A stretch of 64,000 bases of DNA from CAWDBV01 sp963800705 (lineage in GTDB: Bacteria > Actinomycetota > Thermoleophilia > Solirubrobacterales > 70-9). Numbering within the stretch: the first letter of the stretch is position 1; every line of letters starts with the position of its first letter. The notes beneath the pieces are model-generated. The model worked only from the letters and a program-made list of their open reading frames with translations, had not been told where the DNA came from and did no database searches. The position numbers were made by a program, and so were the translations under genes. The stretch spans positions 558,001 through 622,000 of the forward strand of contig CAWDBV010000002.1 of NCBI GenBank assembly GCA_963800705.1, given 5' to 3'. Of this stretch, positions 36,175-43,536 are shown piece by piece.

Positions 36175-37032
36175 ATGGGGATGCATCACATCAAGGCGGT
36201 CGCGGCCGCCAGCGCAGCGCTTGTCGCCGCAACCGTCGCGGTGACCGCCGCGCCGGCGCAGGCCGCGTCGGTGCGCACCGTCACGGTTCGGATGAGCGAC
36301 GCCGCGATCACGTTCCACGGCGGCGGTGCCACCACGGAAAACGGGGTCACCACGCTTCGGCCCGGCCGCTACACGTTCCACGTCGTGAGCAAGTCGGGGG
36401 GCCATGCGCTGCAGCTGATCCGGTTCCAGAACGGCTACACCGCCGACCAGGCACAGAAGGACTTCGGCGACGCGTTCAACGGCGACGTCGCAGCCGTGCA
36501 GCGGATCGACAACGGGGTGGTGTTCCTCGCCGGCGCCGGCGCCGCCCCCAAGCACCCGTCCGACATGGGCGTGACCCTGCCGGCCGGGCAGCTGGCGGCG
36601 ATCGACCAGAACGGTGACGCTATGGCGCCGATCAACGTCACAGGCACAAGGACGAAGTCCGCCGCGATGGGTCATCGCGGTCGCTACACGTCGTTCACCT
36701 ACGGGTGGGGTGTGTCGAAGCGCCTGCCGGCCTCGGGGACGGTGACGTTCGCGAACCAGTCCGACCAGCCGCACTTCCTGGTCATCCAGCGCGTCAAGTC
36801 GTCCACGACCAACGCCAAGGTCCGGCGCTACGTCAAGTCCGGTCTGCAGCAGGACCCACCGTGGGCACTCAAGGCCAGCACCTCCTCCGGGGTCGTCTCG
36901 GCCGGGAAGCGTCAGCTGCTGAGCTACGACCTGCCGGCGGGGAAGTACGTGATCGCCTGCTTCTGGCCCGACTACTTCACCGGGATGCCGCACATCATGA
37001 TGGGCATGTGGAAGCTGGTCAGGCTGTCCTAG
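36175..37032 (+). CDS. Secreted cupredoxin-like protein
   Basis: A 285-residue protein with the signal AVAAASAALVAATVAVTAAP. Two related beta-domains follow: one around TLRPGRYTFHVVSKSGGHAL with QLIRFQ, one around ASGTVTFANQSDQPHFLVIQ. The end, YVIACFWPDYFTGMPHIMMG with MWKLVRL, contains Cys, His and Met in the order of a type-1 copper site, although the spacing is unusual. ATG at 36175 has AGGGGGA five bases upstream. It is divergent from the multicopper oxidase 150 bases away, so the pair may work together, for example as electron donor or substrate protein; this is inference. Confidence 0.65.
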   Translation: MGMHHIKAVAAASAALVAATVAVTAAPAQAASVRTVTVRMSDAAITFHGGGATTENGVTTLRPGRYTFHVVSKSGGHALQLIRFQNGYTADQAQKDFGDAFNGDVAAVQRIDNGVVFLAGAGAAPKHPSDMGVTLPAGQLAAIDQNGDAMAPINVTGTRTKSAAMGHRGRYTSFTYGWGVSKRLPASGTVTFANQSDQPHFLVIQRVKSSTTNAKVRRYVKSGLQQDPPWALKASTSSGVVSAGKRQLLSYDLPAGKYVIACFWPDYFTGMPHIMMGMWKLVRLS

Positions 37033-37114
37033 CAGCTCGAACCGATCCCGAGGCGTCGGCCACCTTCGGGGAGGGCCGGCGCCTCGGGCCGGCCGCGCGT
37101 GGCACCCTGCCGGC

Positions 37115-37615
37115 ATGACCGATGAGGAGCTGACCGACGAACCGTTCACCCTGGCCGAGCTGGGTGCACAGGAGGACGAGCTCCGGCTCGACAGGTTCGA
37201 CAACGACGACGCCTGGGCGCTCGGTATCGCGCTCGTGGACGAGGCACGGCGCCGGGGGCTGTCCGTCGTCGTCGACATCAGCAGGTCCGGCCAGCAGCTG
37301 TTCCACGCCGCCCTGCCGGGGACCGCGGCAGACAACGACTCGTGGGTCCTGCGTAAGAGCGCGGTCGTCACCCGCTTCGGCCACAGCTCGCTGTACATGG
37401 GCCAGCTGTGTCGGGACGCCGGGACGACGCTGGCCGAGAAATACGATCTTCCCGTCGAGCGGTACGCCGCGCACGGCGGCGCCTTCCCGTTGACCATCCG
37501 GGACGTCGGCCCGGTCGGCGTCGTCACCGTGTCCGGCCTGCCGCAGGTGCGGGACCACCGGCTCGTCGTGTCGGTGCTGCGGGCGCACCTGACCCGCGCG
37601 GCAGCCGCTCAGTAG
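37115..37615 (+). CDS. UPF0303 (heme-degrading-domain-like) protein
   Basis: A 166-residue protein matching UPF0303, the group that includes yeast YBR137W and HbpS-like folds. Visible family traits are FDNDDAWALGIALVDEARRR, VVVDISRSGQQLFHAALPG, a KSAVVTRFGHSSLYMG segment, and HGGAFPLTIRDVGPVGVVTV with SGLPQ. Databases often label it heme-degrading domain protein, but direct enzymatic evidence is thin. ATG at 37115. It overlaps the convergent sulfotransferase-like gene by seven bases at the 3' ends. Confidence 0.8.
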   Translation: MTDEELTDEPFTLAELGAQEDELRLDRFDNDDAWALGIALVDEARRRGLSVVVDISRSGQQLFHAALPGTAADNDSWVLRKSAVVTRFGHSSLYMGQLCRDAGTTLAEKYDLPVERYAAHGGAFPLTIRDVGPVGVVTVSGLPQVRDHRLVVSVLRAHLTRAAAAQ

Positions 37616-38520
37616 GAGTGCCGGACCGCCATCACGGCGCGGACCCGCTCCTCGTCGAAGTCGAGGTCCAGCCACGTGAACAGCCCGCGGAGGACCATCG
37701 GGTCGGCGACGTAGTCGTCGTAGTGCACCCGGTAGACGTCGTCCCCGAACACGGCCAGCGCGTCGACGTACTCCTGCTCCATGGCGCGCAGCCGGACCAG
37801 GGCGTCGGGCTTGCCGGCCCACCACTTGCTGCGGGCGACGTCGTCCAGGTTGCGGGTGTTGAGCACGAACCGCACGCCCGGAAAGACGTTGCGCGTGAAT
37901 GCGAGGACACCGCGCAGCGCGCCGGGCATGTCCTCGCGGATCCAGTCGATCTCCTTGAAGCCGACGGTGCGGGCTCCGGGCTCGGGCCGGAGCACGGTCT
38001 CGAGCATCAGGGTCCGGAACGAACGGAAGGCCGTGGCGTCGCGGTACCCGTCGATGCCCCACCACGGGTGCTCAGGCGGCAGCGGCGCGGGGCGGGCCAG
38101 CCGGTCCCGATGGCCGGTCGCGGTGGTGTGCAACCGGTAGAGGTCGAGCAGCAGCCCGCCGTTCTCGCCACGGATCATCACCCCCGGCGTGGACGACAGG
38201 ATGCCCTGCAACAGGGTCGAACCGGACCGCCCGTAGGTGACGACGACGACGTAGCGGAGGTCGGCGCGGTCCCGGCCGGCGGCCAGGTCCGCCGAGGCCC
38301 GCATTACCTCCAGCTGCTCGGTCAGCACCTCCGCCCGCCGGGCCAACGCCCCGGCGCTCTCCTCCGCCCCTGCCGCGGTGCGCCGCGCCGCGTCGCGCTC
38401 CGTGCGGGCCTTGGCCAGCTTGCGCTCGACGTTCCGCCGGCGTGCGCTGAGCTCCAGGCCAAGAACCCCGAGCGAGCGCGCTGCGGCTGTCCGGAGCCGC
38501 CGCGTCGCTCCACCCGCCAT
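37609..38520 (-). CDS. Sulfotransferase-family protein
   Basis: A 303-residue protein. Residues 25-85 are a charged, probably coiled-coil segment. The PAPS-binding loop VVTYGRSGSTLLQGILSSTP begins near residue 94, and FVLNTRNLDDVARSKWW matches the second (3'-phosphate) motif of sulfotransferases. Such proteins move sulfate from PAPS to sugars, lipids or small molecules; in actinobacteria many act on surface glycans. The acceptor is unknown. ATG at 38520. Confidence 0.8.
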   Translation of the reverse strand: MAGGATRRLRTAAARSLGVLGLELSARRRNVERKLAKARTERDAARRTAAGAEESAGALARRAEVLTEQLEVMRASADLAAGRDRADLRYVVVVTYGRSGSTLLQGILSSTPGVMIRGENGGLLLDLYRLHTTATGHRDRLARPAPLPPEHPWWGIDGYRDATAFRSFRTLMLETVLRPEPGARTVGFKEIDWIREDMPGALRGVLAFTRNVFPGVRFVLNTRNLDDVARSKWWAGKPDALVRLRAMEQEYVDALAVFGDDVYRVHYDDYVADPMVLRGLFTWLDLDFDEERVRAVMAVRHSY

Positions 38521-38621
38521 CCGTCCTCGCCTCGCTCGCCCTGGTCGGTCGCCGTCGTCGCCGGCGCGGTCGGTGGATGCTAGCGGCGGCCGGACCACCG
38601 GCCGGGACTAGCCTGCACGGT

Positions 38622-38777
38622 GTGACCGAGCGAGCCGGCTCCGACGGCGACGACGAGGTGCTGCCGGAGCAGACGGCGGACGACACCGACGCCGGCTGGG
38701 GCGAGCACCCCGACGAGGCGGCCGATGACGCCGACGACGACGAGCGGCTGACCCGGGAGAAGCCGCCGCACTGGTAG
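38622..38777 (+). CDS. Small acidic conserved actinobacterial protein
   Basis: A 51-residue, very acidic protein rich in Asp and Glu (ADDTDAGWGEHPDEAADDAD) ending RLTREKPPHW. The WGE block and the PPHW end recur in small uncharacterised actinobacterial proteins, as far as I recall. No fold or function can be named. GTG at 38622 was chosen because it starts the conserved part; an in-frame start at 38577 would add a low-complexity lead. It is divergent from the sulfotransferase-like gene and convergent with mscL. Confidence 0.6.
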   Translation: MTERAGSDGDDEVLPEQTADDTDAGWGEHPDEAADDADDDERLTREKPPHW

Positions 38778-38796
38778 GCGGCGGTTCTCGCCGGGA

Positions 38797-39189
38797 TCAG
38801 ACCTGGCTGCCCCGGGCCCGGAGCAGGTCGCGGATCTCCTGGAGCAGCAGGATGTCCTCGCTCGGCGCGGTGACCTCGCCCTCCTCGCCACGCTTGCGCC
38901 GCTCCATCAGCTTGTTGACCGGCATCACGACGAAGAAGTAGACCGCAGCGGCGACGATGACGAAGTTGATGAGCGCGTTGATCGTCGATCCGAGGATGAT
39001 CTTGCTCTCGTTGACCTCGAAGCCCGCGGTCCCGAAGTCCGGGGTGCCGCCGATGGCCCCGATGATGCCGCCGATGAAGTCCTCGGCAAAGGCAGCCACG
39101 ACGGCGCCGAAGGCGACGCCGATGACGACCGCGACCGCAAGGTCGACGACGTTGCCGCGGAGCAGGAAGTCCTTGAAACCCTTGATCAT
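38797..39189 (-). CDS. mscL: Large-conductance mechanosensitive channel
   Basis: MscL opens under membrane tension to release solutes on osmotic downshock. The 130-residue protein has the family layout: MIKGFKDFLLRGNVVDLAVA with the first helix continuing VVIGVAFGAVVAAFAED, a short periplasmic loop, a second helix INALINFVIVAAAVYFFVVM, and a cytoplasmic helix ending SEDILLLQEIRDLLRARG. Length and motifs are normal. ATG at 39189. Confidence 0.95.
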   Translation of the reverse strand: MIKGFKDFLLRGNVVDLAVAVVIGVAFGAVVAAFAEDFIGGIIGAIGGTPDFGTAGFEVNESKIILGSTINALINFVIVAAAVYFFVVMPVNKLMERRKRGEEGEVTAPSEDILLLQEIRDLLRARGSQV

Positions 39190-39272
39190 GTAGTCCTCCG
39201 TAGTGCGGTGTAGTCCGCCCTGGCAGGGGTGGATGGGCGAGGCTCACCCTGTCAGAGCGACTCCGGACGGGG

Positions 39273-39947
39273 TCAGGAGGCGCGCACCACGACCGTCAGC
39301 CGTGCGGTCACCGCGGCGGCTGCCAGCCGGGCGGCCGTCGGCGGGGACGTGGCCAGCACGACAAGCGCGCCGCCGCCGGACCCCAGCCCGATCGAGCTGC
39401 GTCCGGGGCGCGGGACCACGAGCACCCGCACCGCGGAGGCCACCAGTCGCGCCGACCCCTCCGTGCCGGGGTCGGCCGCACCTGCGGCCAGCACGTCGAC
39501 GACGTCGCCAGGACGCAGCAGTGCCGCCGTGTCGCCGTCAGCCAGCCGCACGGGCGTGGCGACGAGGTCGGGCGGCAGGCCTCGCAACGACGACGGCCCG
39601 GCCAACCGGACGTCGGTGATCAGCTCTCCACGGCGCAGGGCCGTCGACACGGTCGCGCCGGCGGCCTGGGCAACCGAGCCGAGGGCGCCCGCGGGCACGG
39701 TGCCGGCCGGGCGGTCGACCCGTCGTACGTCGTCAGCGCCCAGCACGGCGCCGGCCACCACGTCGTGTGTGGCGACGACCACCCCGACCCCCTCCGGCGG
39801 CGGGGGAGCGAGGACGTGCAGGGCGAACGCCGCCGAGCCGGCGAGGAGTCCCGCGGCCAGTAAGCGCCGGCGCCACAGCACTGCGCGGCGCAGCTCGCGC
39901 AGCCACCGGTCCACAGCGCCCGGCCCACCCGGCCCGGCGATCGTCAC
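39273..39947 (-). CDS. SAF-domain protein (CpaB/FlgA-like)
   Basis: A 224-residue protein. One membrane segment (LLAAGLLAGSAAFALHVLA) lies near residue 30, then a SAF domain: VVVATHDVVAGAVLGADDVR followed by VPAGALGSVAQAAG and RRGELITDVRL. The C-terminal part (LLRPGDVVDVLAAG) resembles the RcpC/CpaB family of Flp pilus assembly. No tad or flp genes are nearby, so it may be a solitary homologue. GTG at 39947 overlaps the mtnP stop as GTGA, indicating translational coupling. Confidence 0.8.
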   Translation of the reverse strand: MTIAGPGGPGAVDRWLRELRRAVLWRRRLLAAGLLAGSAAFALHVLAPPPPEGVGVVVATHDVVAGAVLGADDVRRVDRPAGTVPAGALGSVAQAAGATVSTALRRGELITDVRLAGPSSLRGLPPDLVATPVRLADGDTAALLRPGDVVDVLAAGAADPGTEGSARLVASAVRVLVVPRPGRSSIGLGSGGGALVVLATSPPTAARLAAAAVTARLTVVVRAS

Positions 39948-40765
39948 GGCAGGTCGAACGGGAGCTTCTGGCCGTCGGTGCTGTGCCGGCACGCGCAGTC
40001 GGCGTCGGGCGTCGGCAGCTCGGTGACGGCGTCGAGGAGGAGGTCGCGCACCCCGGTGATGTTCTCCGCGAAGACCCGCAGCACCTCCTCGTGGGTGACT
40101 CCGTCGCCGTGCTCCAGCCCGGCGTCGAGGTCGGTCACCAGGGCGACGGCCGTGTAGCAGAGGCCCAGCTCGCGGGCCAGCGACGACTCCGGGACGCCGG
40201 TCATCCCGACGACCGACCAGCCCTGCGCGGCATGCCACCGGGACTCGGCCCGGGTGGAGAACCGCGGGCCGTTGATCACCACGAGCGTCCCGCCGTCGAC
40301 GACCGGGAGGCCACGGCGTCGGCCCGCGTCCAGGGCGACCTCGCGACCGCTCGGGCAGTAGGGGTCGGCGAACGTGACGTGCACCACCGGGCCGGCCGCG
40401 TCGAAGAACGTGTGCCCGCGGCCCCAGGTGCGGTCCACCACCTGGTCGGGCACCACGACAGTGCCCGGGCCCTGGTCGGCCCGGAGCGAGCCGACGGCGC
40501 ACGGAGCGAGCACCTGCCGCGCGCCCACCGCCCGAAGGGCCCAGACGTTGGCCCGGTAGTTGACCAGGTGCGGCGGGAACCGGTGGTCCCGGCCGTGCCG
40601 CGGGACGAACGCCACCCTGCGGTCACCGATCCGCGCGATCGTCAGAGGGTCGCTCGGCGGGCCGAACGGCGTCTCGACCTCGACCTGCTCGCCCTCGAGC
40701 AGGGAGTAGAGCCCTGACCCGCCGATCACCCCGAGGTCGGCCCGTGGGCCGGCGTACGACGACAT
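39944..40765 (-). CDS. mtnP: S-methyl-5'-thioadenosine phosphorylase
   Basis: The enzyme splits methylthioadenosine into adenine and methylthioribose phosphate for methionine salvage. The family motifs are all visible: LGVIGGSGLYSLL, FVPRHGRDHRFPPHLVNYRA with the phosphate-binding residues, VINGPRFSTRAESRWHA, GMTGVPESSLARELGLCYTA and VTDLDAG. The length of 273 residues is usual. It lies downstream of ruc on the same strand, 54 bases apart, an order common in actinomycetes. Confidence 0.92.
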   Translation of the reverse strand: MSSYAGPRADLGVIGGSGLYSLLEGEQVEVETPFGPPSDPLTIARIGDRRVAFVPRHGRDHRFPPHLVNYRANVWALRAVGARQVLAPCAVGSLRADQGPGTVVVPDQVVDRTWGRGHTFFDAAGPVVHVTFADPYCPSGREVALDAGRRRGLPVVDGGTLVVINGPRFSTRAESRWHAAQGWSVVGMTGVPESSLARELGLCYTAVALVTDLDAGLEHGDGVTHEEVLRVFAENITGVRDLLLDAVTELPTPDADCACRHSTDGQKLPFDLP

Positions 40766-40819
40766 GCGGACGACCCTAGCCAGGCGGCGAGATGCTCCGG
40801 CGGCCGTCCACAGGGACGG

Positions 40820-41245
40820 TCAGGCCGCGCTGCCCTTTGTGGACGCCGCGGCCTTGGACGAGCCCGAGGAACCTGACGAGCCCGAGGAACCCGACGAGCC
40901 CGAGGGGGTCGACGTCGAGGTGGGCTTCGACGGGCCGGCGTCCTTCGACGAGCGGCCGGCGCTGTCCTTCGTCGCGGTGGACTTGTCGCCTGCGCCCTTC
41001 TCACCCGAGCCCTTGTCGCTCGAGCCCTTCTCTCCCGCGGCCTTCTCGCCCGAGGACTTCTCGCCCGTCGGCCGGCTGTCGGTGCGGTAGAAGCCTGAGC
41101 CCTTGAAGACGATGCCGACCGCGTTGAAGACCTTGCGCAGCTTCCCCGTGCACTGAGGGCACTCCGTCAGCGAGTCGTCCGAGAAGGACTGCACCGTCTC
41201 GAAGTCGTGGCCGCACTCGGTGCACGCGTACTGGTACGTCGGCAA
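40820..41245 (-). CDS. ruc: FmdB-type zinc-ribbon protein, homologue of the redox-regulated chaperone Ruc
   Basis: The first 35 residues form a four-cysteine ribbon: PTYQYACTECGHDF with Cys8 and Cys11, then TECPQCTGKL with Cys29 and Cys32. GIVFKGSGFYRTD ends the folded part. Residues 55-141 are low complexity, rich in Gly, Ser, Lys and Glu, and likely disordered. In Mycobacterium tuberculosis the protein Rv0991c (Ruc) has this plan and acts as a chaperone on oxidation, under HrcA control. Here a CIRCE-like element lies 33 bases upstream, supporting the match. The start is TTG at 41245 with GGAGGA upstream; no ATG is available. Confidence 0.82.
   Translation of the reverse strand: MPTYQYACTECGHDFETVQSFSDDSLTECPQCTGKLRKVFNAVGIVFKGSGFYRTDSRPTGEKSSGEKAAGEKGSSDKGSGEKGAGDKSTATKDSAGRSSKDAGPSKPTSTSTPSGSSGSSGSSGSSGSSKAAASTKGSAA
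40864..40911. repeat. ruc: 18-bp tandem repeat inside ruc
   Basis: The unit GAGCCCGAGGAACCYGAC occurs about two and a half times and encodes the Gly-Ser repeats of the disordered tail on the minus strand. Such repeats change length easily. It has no visible function beyond the linker. Confidence 0.6.
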
Positions 41246-41277
41246 CGGAAGGTCCTCCGGGGTGCTCGTGCCGCGTC

Positions 41278-41302
41278 TGGCACTCAGGTCTGTCGAGTGC
41301 CA
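41278..41302. promoter_or_regulatory. CIRCE-like HrcA operator upstream of ruc
   Basis: TGGCACTC, nine bases, GAGTGCCA. The CIRCE consensus is TTAGCACTC-N9-GAGTGCTAA, and the spacer length here is exactly nine. HrcA binds CIRCE and represses heat-shock genes. It lies upstream of the minus-strand ruc gene at promoter distance. The match is seen directly; control by HrcA is inferred from the family. Confidence 0.85.
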
Positions 41303-41581
41303 ATGATGCGGCACGGTCTCCCGTTTCGCAACGCGTTGTCGGGCAGCGTCCAGATTGCGCGCCGCGCTGGCCGGCTTGCGGCGGTGCGGCCGACGTGAGG
41401 TGCTGGAGTTCCGGATGGCGCCGAGGTAGTCCCAGGACACCGGGCGCCGTCGACGGTCCGGAGCTGGTCGCCGTGGCGCTGGCCGAGCATGGGCTGCCGG
41501 GGCCTTGCGCGGGGCGCCGCCGAGGACCAATGAGGACGCGGCGGCGGGTGGGACAGGACCGGCGCGGACGCTGCTGCTGCC
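41303..41581. other. Non-coding stretch between ruc operator and the ABC permease
   Basis: With the ruc leader, 336 bases lack a supported gene. I see the CIRCE element at its left end and no other clear signal. Open frames on both strands here have Arg/Pro-rich compositions typical of chance frames in GC-rich DNA. In many actinomycetes other genes follow ruc, so a second assembly join here is possible but unproven. Confidence 0.4.
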
Positions 41582-42465
41582 TCATGCGTCGCGGCGGCGC
41601 AGCTGCCCGGCGGCGACGGCGAGCGCGACCGCGACCCAGGCGACCATGACGATGAACCCGACCCAGGGGTCGAGGACAGGTGCGCTTGCTGGTGGCGCGG
41701 GCCTGCTCGATGCTGGACTGGGTGGCGAGCAGCTGGTGCCCGGCGGTGGCGGGCAGGAACGGGCTGACCTGGCGGAAGAAGTCGACCGGCAGGGTGCGGA
41801 ACAGGACCTCGACGACGAGCAGCAGCCCGAGCACGGTCGCGAGGGCGCCCGGCAGCCACCCGGATGATGGCGCCGACCGCGAACGCGAGCAGGGCGATGC
41901 CGGCCAGGTAGAGGACGCCGCCGAGCAGGATGCGCTGCGTCTCGGCGGAACCCAGGTCGAGGACGGCGTCGTGGGAGTGCAGGGTCGGGGCGGCCACCAG
42001 CCAGGAGAGGACCTCGGCGACCACCACGGTGCCGGTGGTGACCGCGAAGAGCACGAGCGCCTTGGCCCACAGGGCCGGCAGGCGGCGCGGGACCGCGGTG
42101 AGCGTGGAGCGAATCATGCCAGTGGAGTACTCACCGGTGATGATGAGGACACCGAGGACGGCCACGACGAGCTTGGCGAGCTCGGTGCCGGTCAGGATGA
42201 GGCCCGGGTCGTGCAGCAGGCGGGTCAGCTCGGCAGCGTCCTGCGGCTTCGTGCCGGGATTGGTGGCCTCGCGGGCGGTGAAGAACGCGGCGAGCCAGCT
42301 GACGGCGCCCATCACGACGACGGTGGCGGCGACGGTCCACACGGTCGACCGCAGCGACCAGAACTTGATCCACTCGGCGTGCAGCACCCGGGGGAACGAC
42401 AGATGGTGCGCACGGGCGCTGACGACCGCGGCAGGGGCGGGGGCGGGGGCGGTAAGGGTGCTCAT
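41582..42465 (-). CDS. ABC transporter permease (ABC-2 type), two frameshifts
   Basis: The N-terminal 200 residues are in one frame: a cytoplasmic start (FPRVLHAEWIKFWSLRSTVW), then membrane helices such as LAKLVVAVLGVLIITGEYST and LWAKALVLFAVTTGTVVVAE, and GGVLYLAGIALLAFAVGAII. The frame shifts near 41865 (MLGLLLVVEVLFRTLPVDFF) and again near 41680 (DPWVGFIVMVAWVAVALAVA), and ends LRRRDA. Together these give a six-helix permease of about 290 residues. Its ATG overlaps the ATPase stop as ATGA, so the pair forms one exporter. The substrate is unknown. Confidence 0.78.
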
Positions 42466-43475
42466 CGGTGGGTCTCCTTCGAGTTCGGTGCCTGCCGGGT
42501 GGCGGGCAGCGATGCGGTCTGAGCGGTCTCGGTGGTCTGGGTTACCTGGGTTCTCTGGGCGGTGGAGGGGCTGCCGGTGGCGTGGTACTCGACGGCGTCG
42601 GCGGTCAGCGACATGTAGGAGTCCTCGAGGCTGCCGCGGTGCGGCGCGAGCTCGTGCAGCACCAGGCCGGCGGAGGCGGCGGCCTCGCCGATGACCTGGG
42701 CGCTGGTGCCGCGGACCTCGAGGCGGCCGTCGTCCGCGGGGGTGACGGTGACGTCGGGGCCGCGCAGCAGGTCGGCCAGCCGGCCGGGTTCGGGCGTGCG
42801 GACGGTCACGCTGGTGCCGCTGGAGCGGGCGATGATGTCGGCGACCGGGGCGTCGGCGATGATGCGGCCGCGTCCGATGACCAGGATGTGGTCGGCGGTC
42901 AGCGCCATCTCGCTCATCAGGTGCGAGGACAGGAACACGGTGCGCCCTTCGGCGGCGAGCTGCCGCAGCAGGTTCCGCACCCACAGCACCCCTTCCGGGT
43001 CGAGGCCGTTGACTGGCTCGTCGAGGATGAGGGTGTGCGGGTCGCCGAGCAGCGCGACGGCCAGGCCGAGGCGCTGCCCCATGCCGAGGGAGAACCCGCC
43101 GACCCGTTTGCCGGCGACGCTGTGCAGGCCGGTCATGTCGATGACCTGCTCGATGCGGCGCCGGCCGAAGCCGTGGGTGGCGGCCACGGCGCGCAGGTGG
43201 TCCACTGCGGACCGGCCGGTGTGCACGGCCTTCGCCTCGAGCAGCACGCCGACCTCGGTCAGCGGCGACTCGTGCTCGGCGTAGCGGCGGCCGTTCACGG
43301 TCACGGTGCCGGCGGTCGGACGGTCCAGCCCGACGATCATGCGCATCGTGGTGGACTTGCCGGCGCCATTCGGGCCGAGGAAGCCGGTGACCTTGCCGGC
43401 GGCGACCGTGAAGCTGATGTCGTCGACGGCCACCTTGTCGCCGTAGTGCTTGGTGATGTTGCGGGCCTGGATCAT
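42462..43475 (-). CDS. ABC transporter ATP-binding protein (BcrA/drug-export type)
   Basis: A 337-residue ATPase with Walker A FLGPNGAGKST, Q-loop region LLEAKAVHTGRSA, the signature (GGFSLGMGQRLGLAVAL), Walker B LILDEPVNGLD and the H-loop FLSSHLM. The C-terminal extension (ADDGRLEVRGTSAQVIGEAA) is typical for bacitracin/daunorubicin-type exporters. With the overlapping permease it forms an export pump. It starts 61 bases after the MMPL gene in the same operon. The last 40 residues are Thr/Gln-rich and variable. Confidence 0.9.
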   Translation of the reverse strand: MIQARNITKHYGDKVAVDDISFTVAAGKVTGFLGPNGAGKSTTMRMIVGLDRPTAGTVTVNGRRYAEHESPLTEVGVLLEAKAVHTGRSAVDHLRAVAATHGFGRRRIEQVIDMTGLHSVAGKRVGGFSLGMGQRLGLAVALLGDPHTLILDEPVNGLDPEGVLWVRNLLRQLAAEGRTVFLSSHLMSEMALTADHILVIGRGRIIADAPVADIIARSSGTSVTVRTPEPGRLADLLRGPDVTVTPADDGRLEVRGTSAQVIGEAAASAGLVLHELAPHRGSLEDSYMSLTADAVEYHATGSPSTAQRTQVTQTTETAQTASLPATRQAPNSKETHR

Positions 43476-43536
43476 CGGTCTGGTCCTGTCTGTTAGCGGT
43501 CTGCGGGTGGTGGGAGGGCCGGTCGACGGGATCCGG

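Noticed and set aside
40864..40911. Tandem repeats in ruc as a CRISPR-like array
   Set aside because: Units are contiguous without spacers and encode a Gly-Ser linker.
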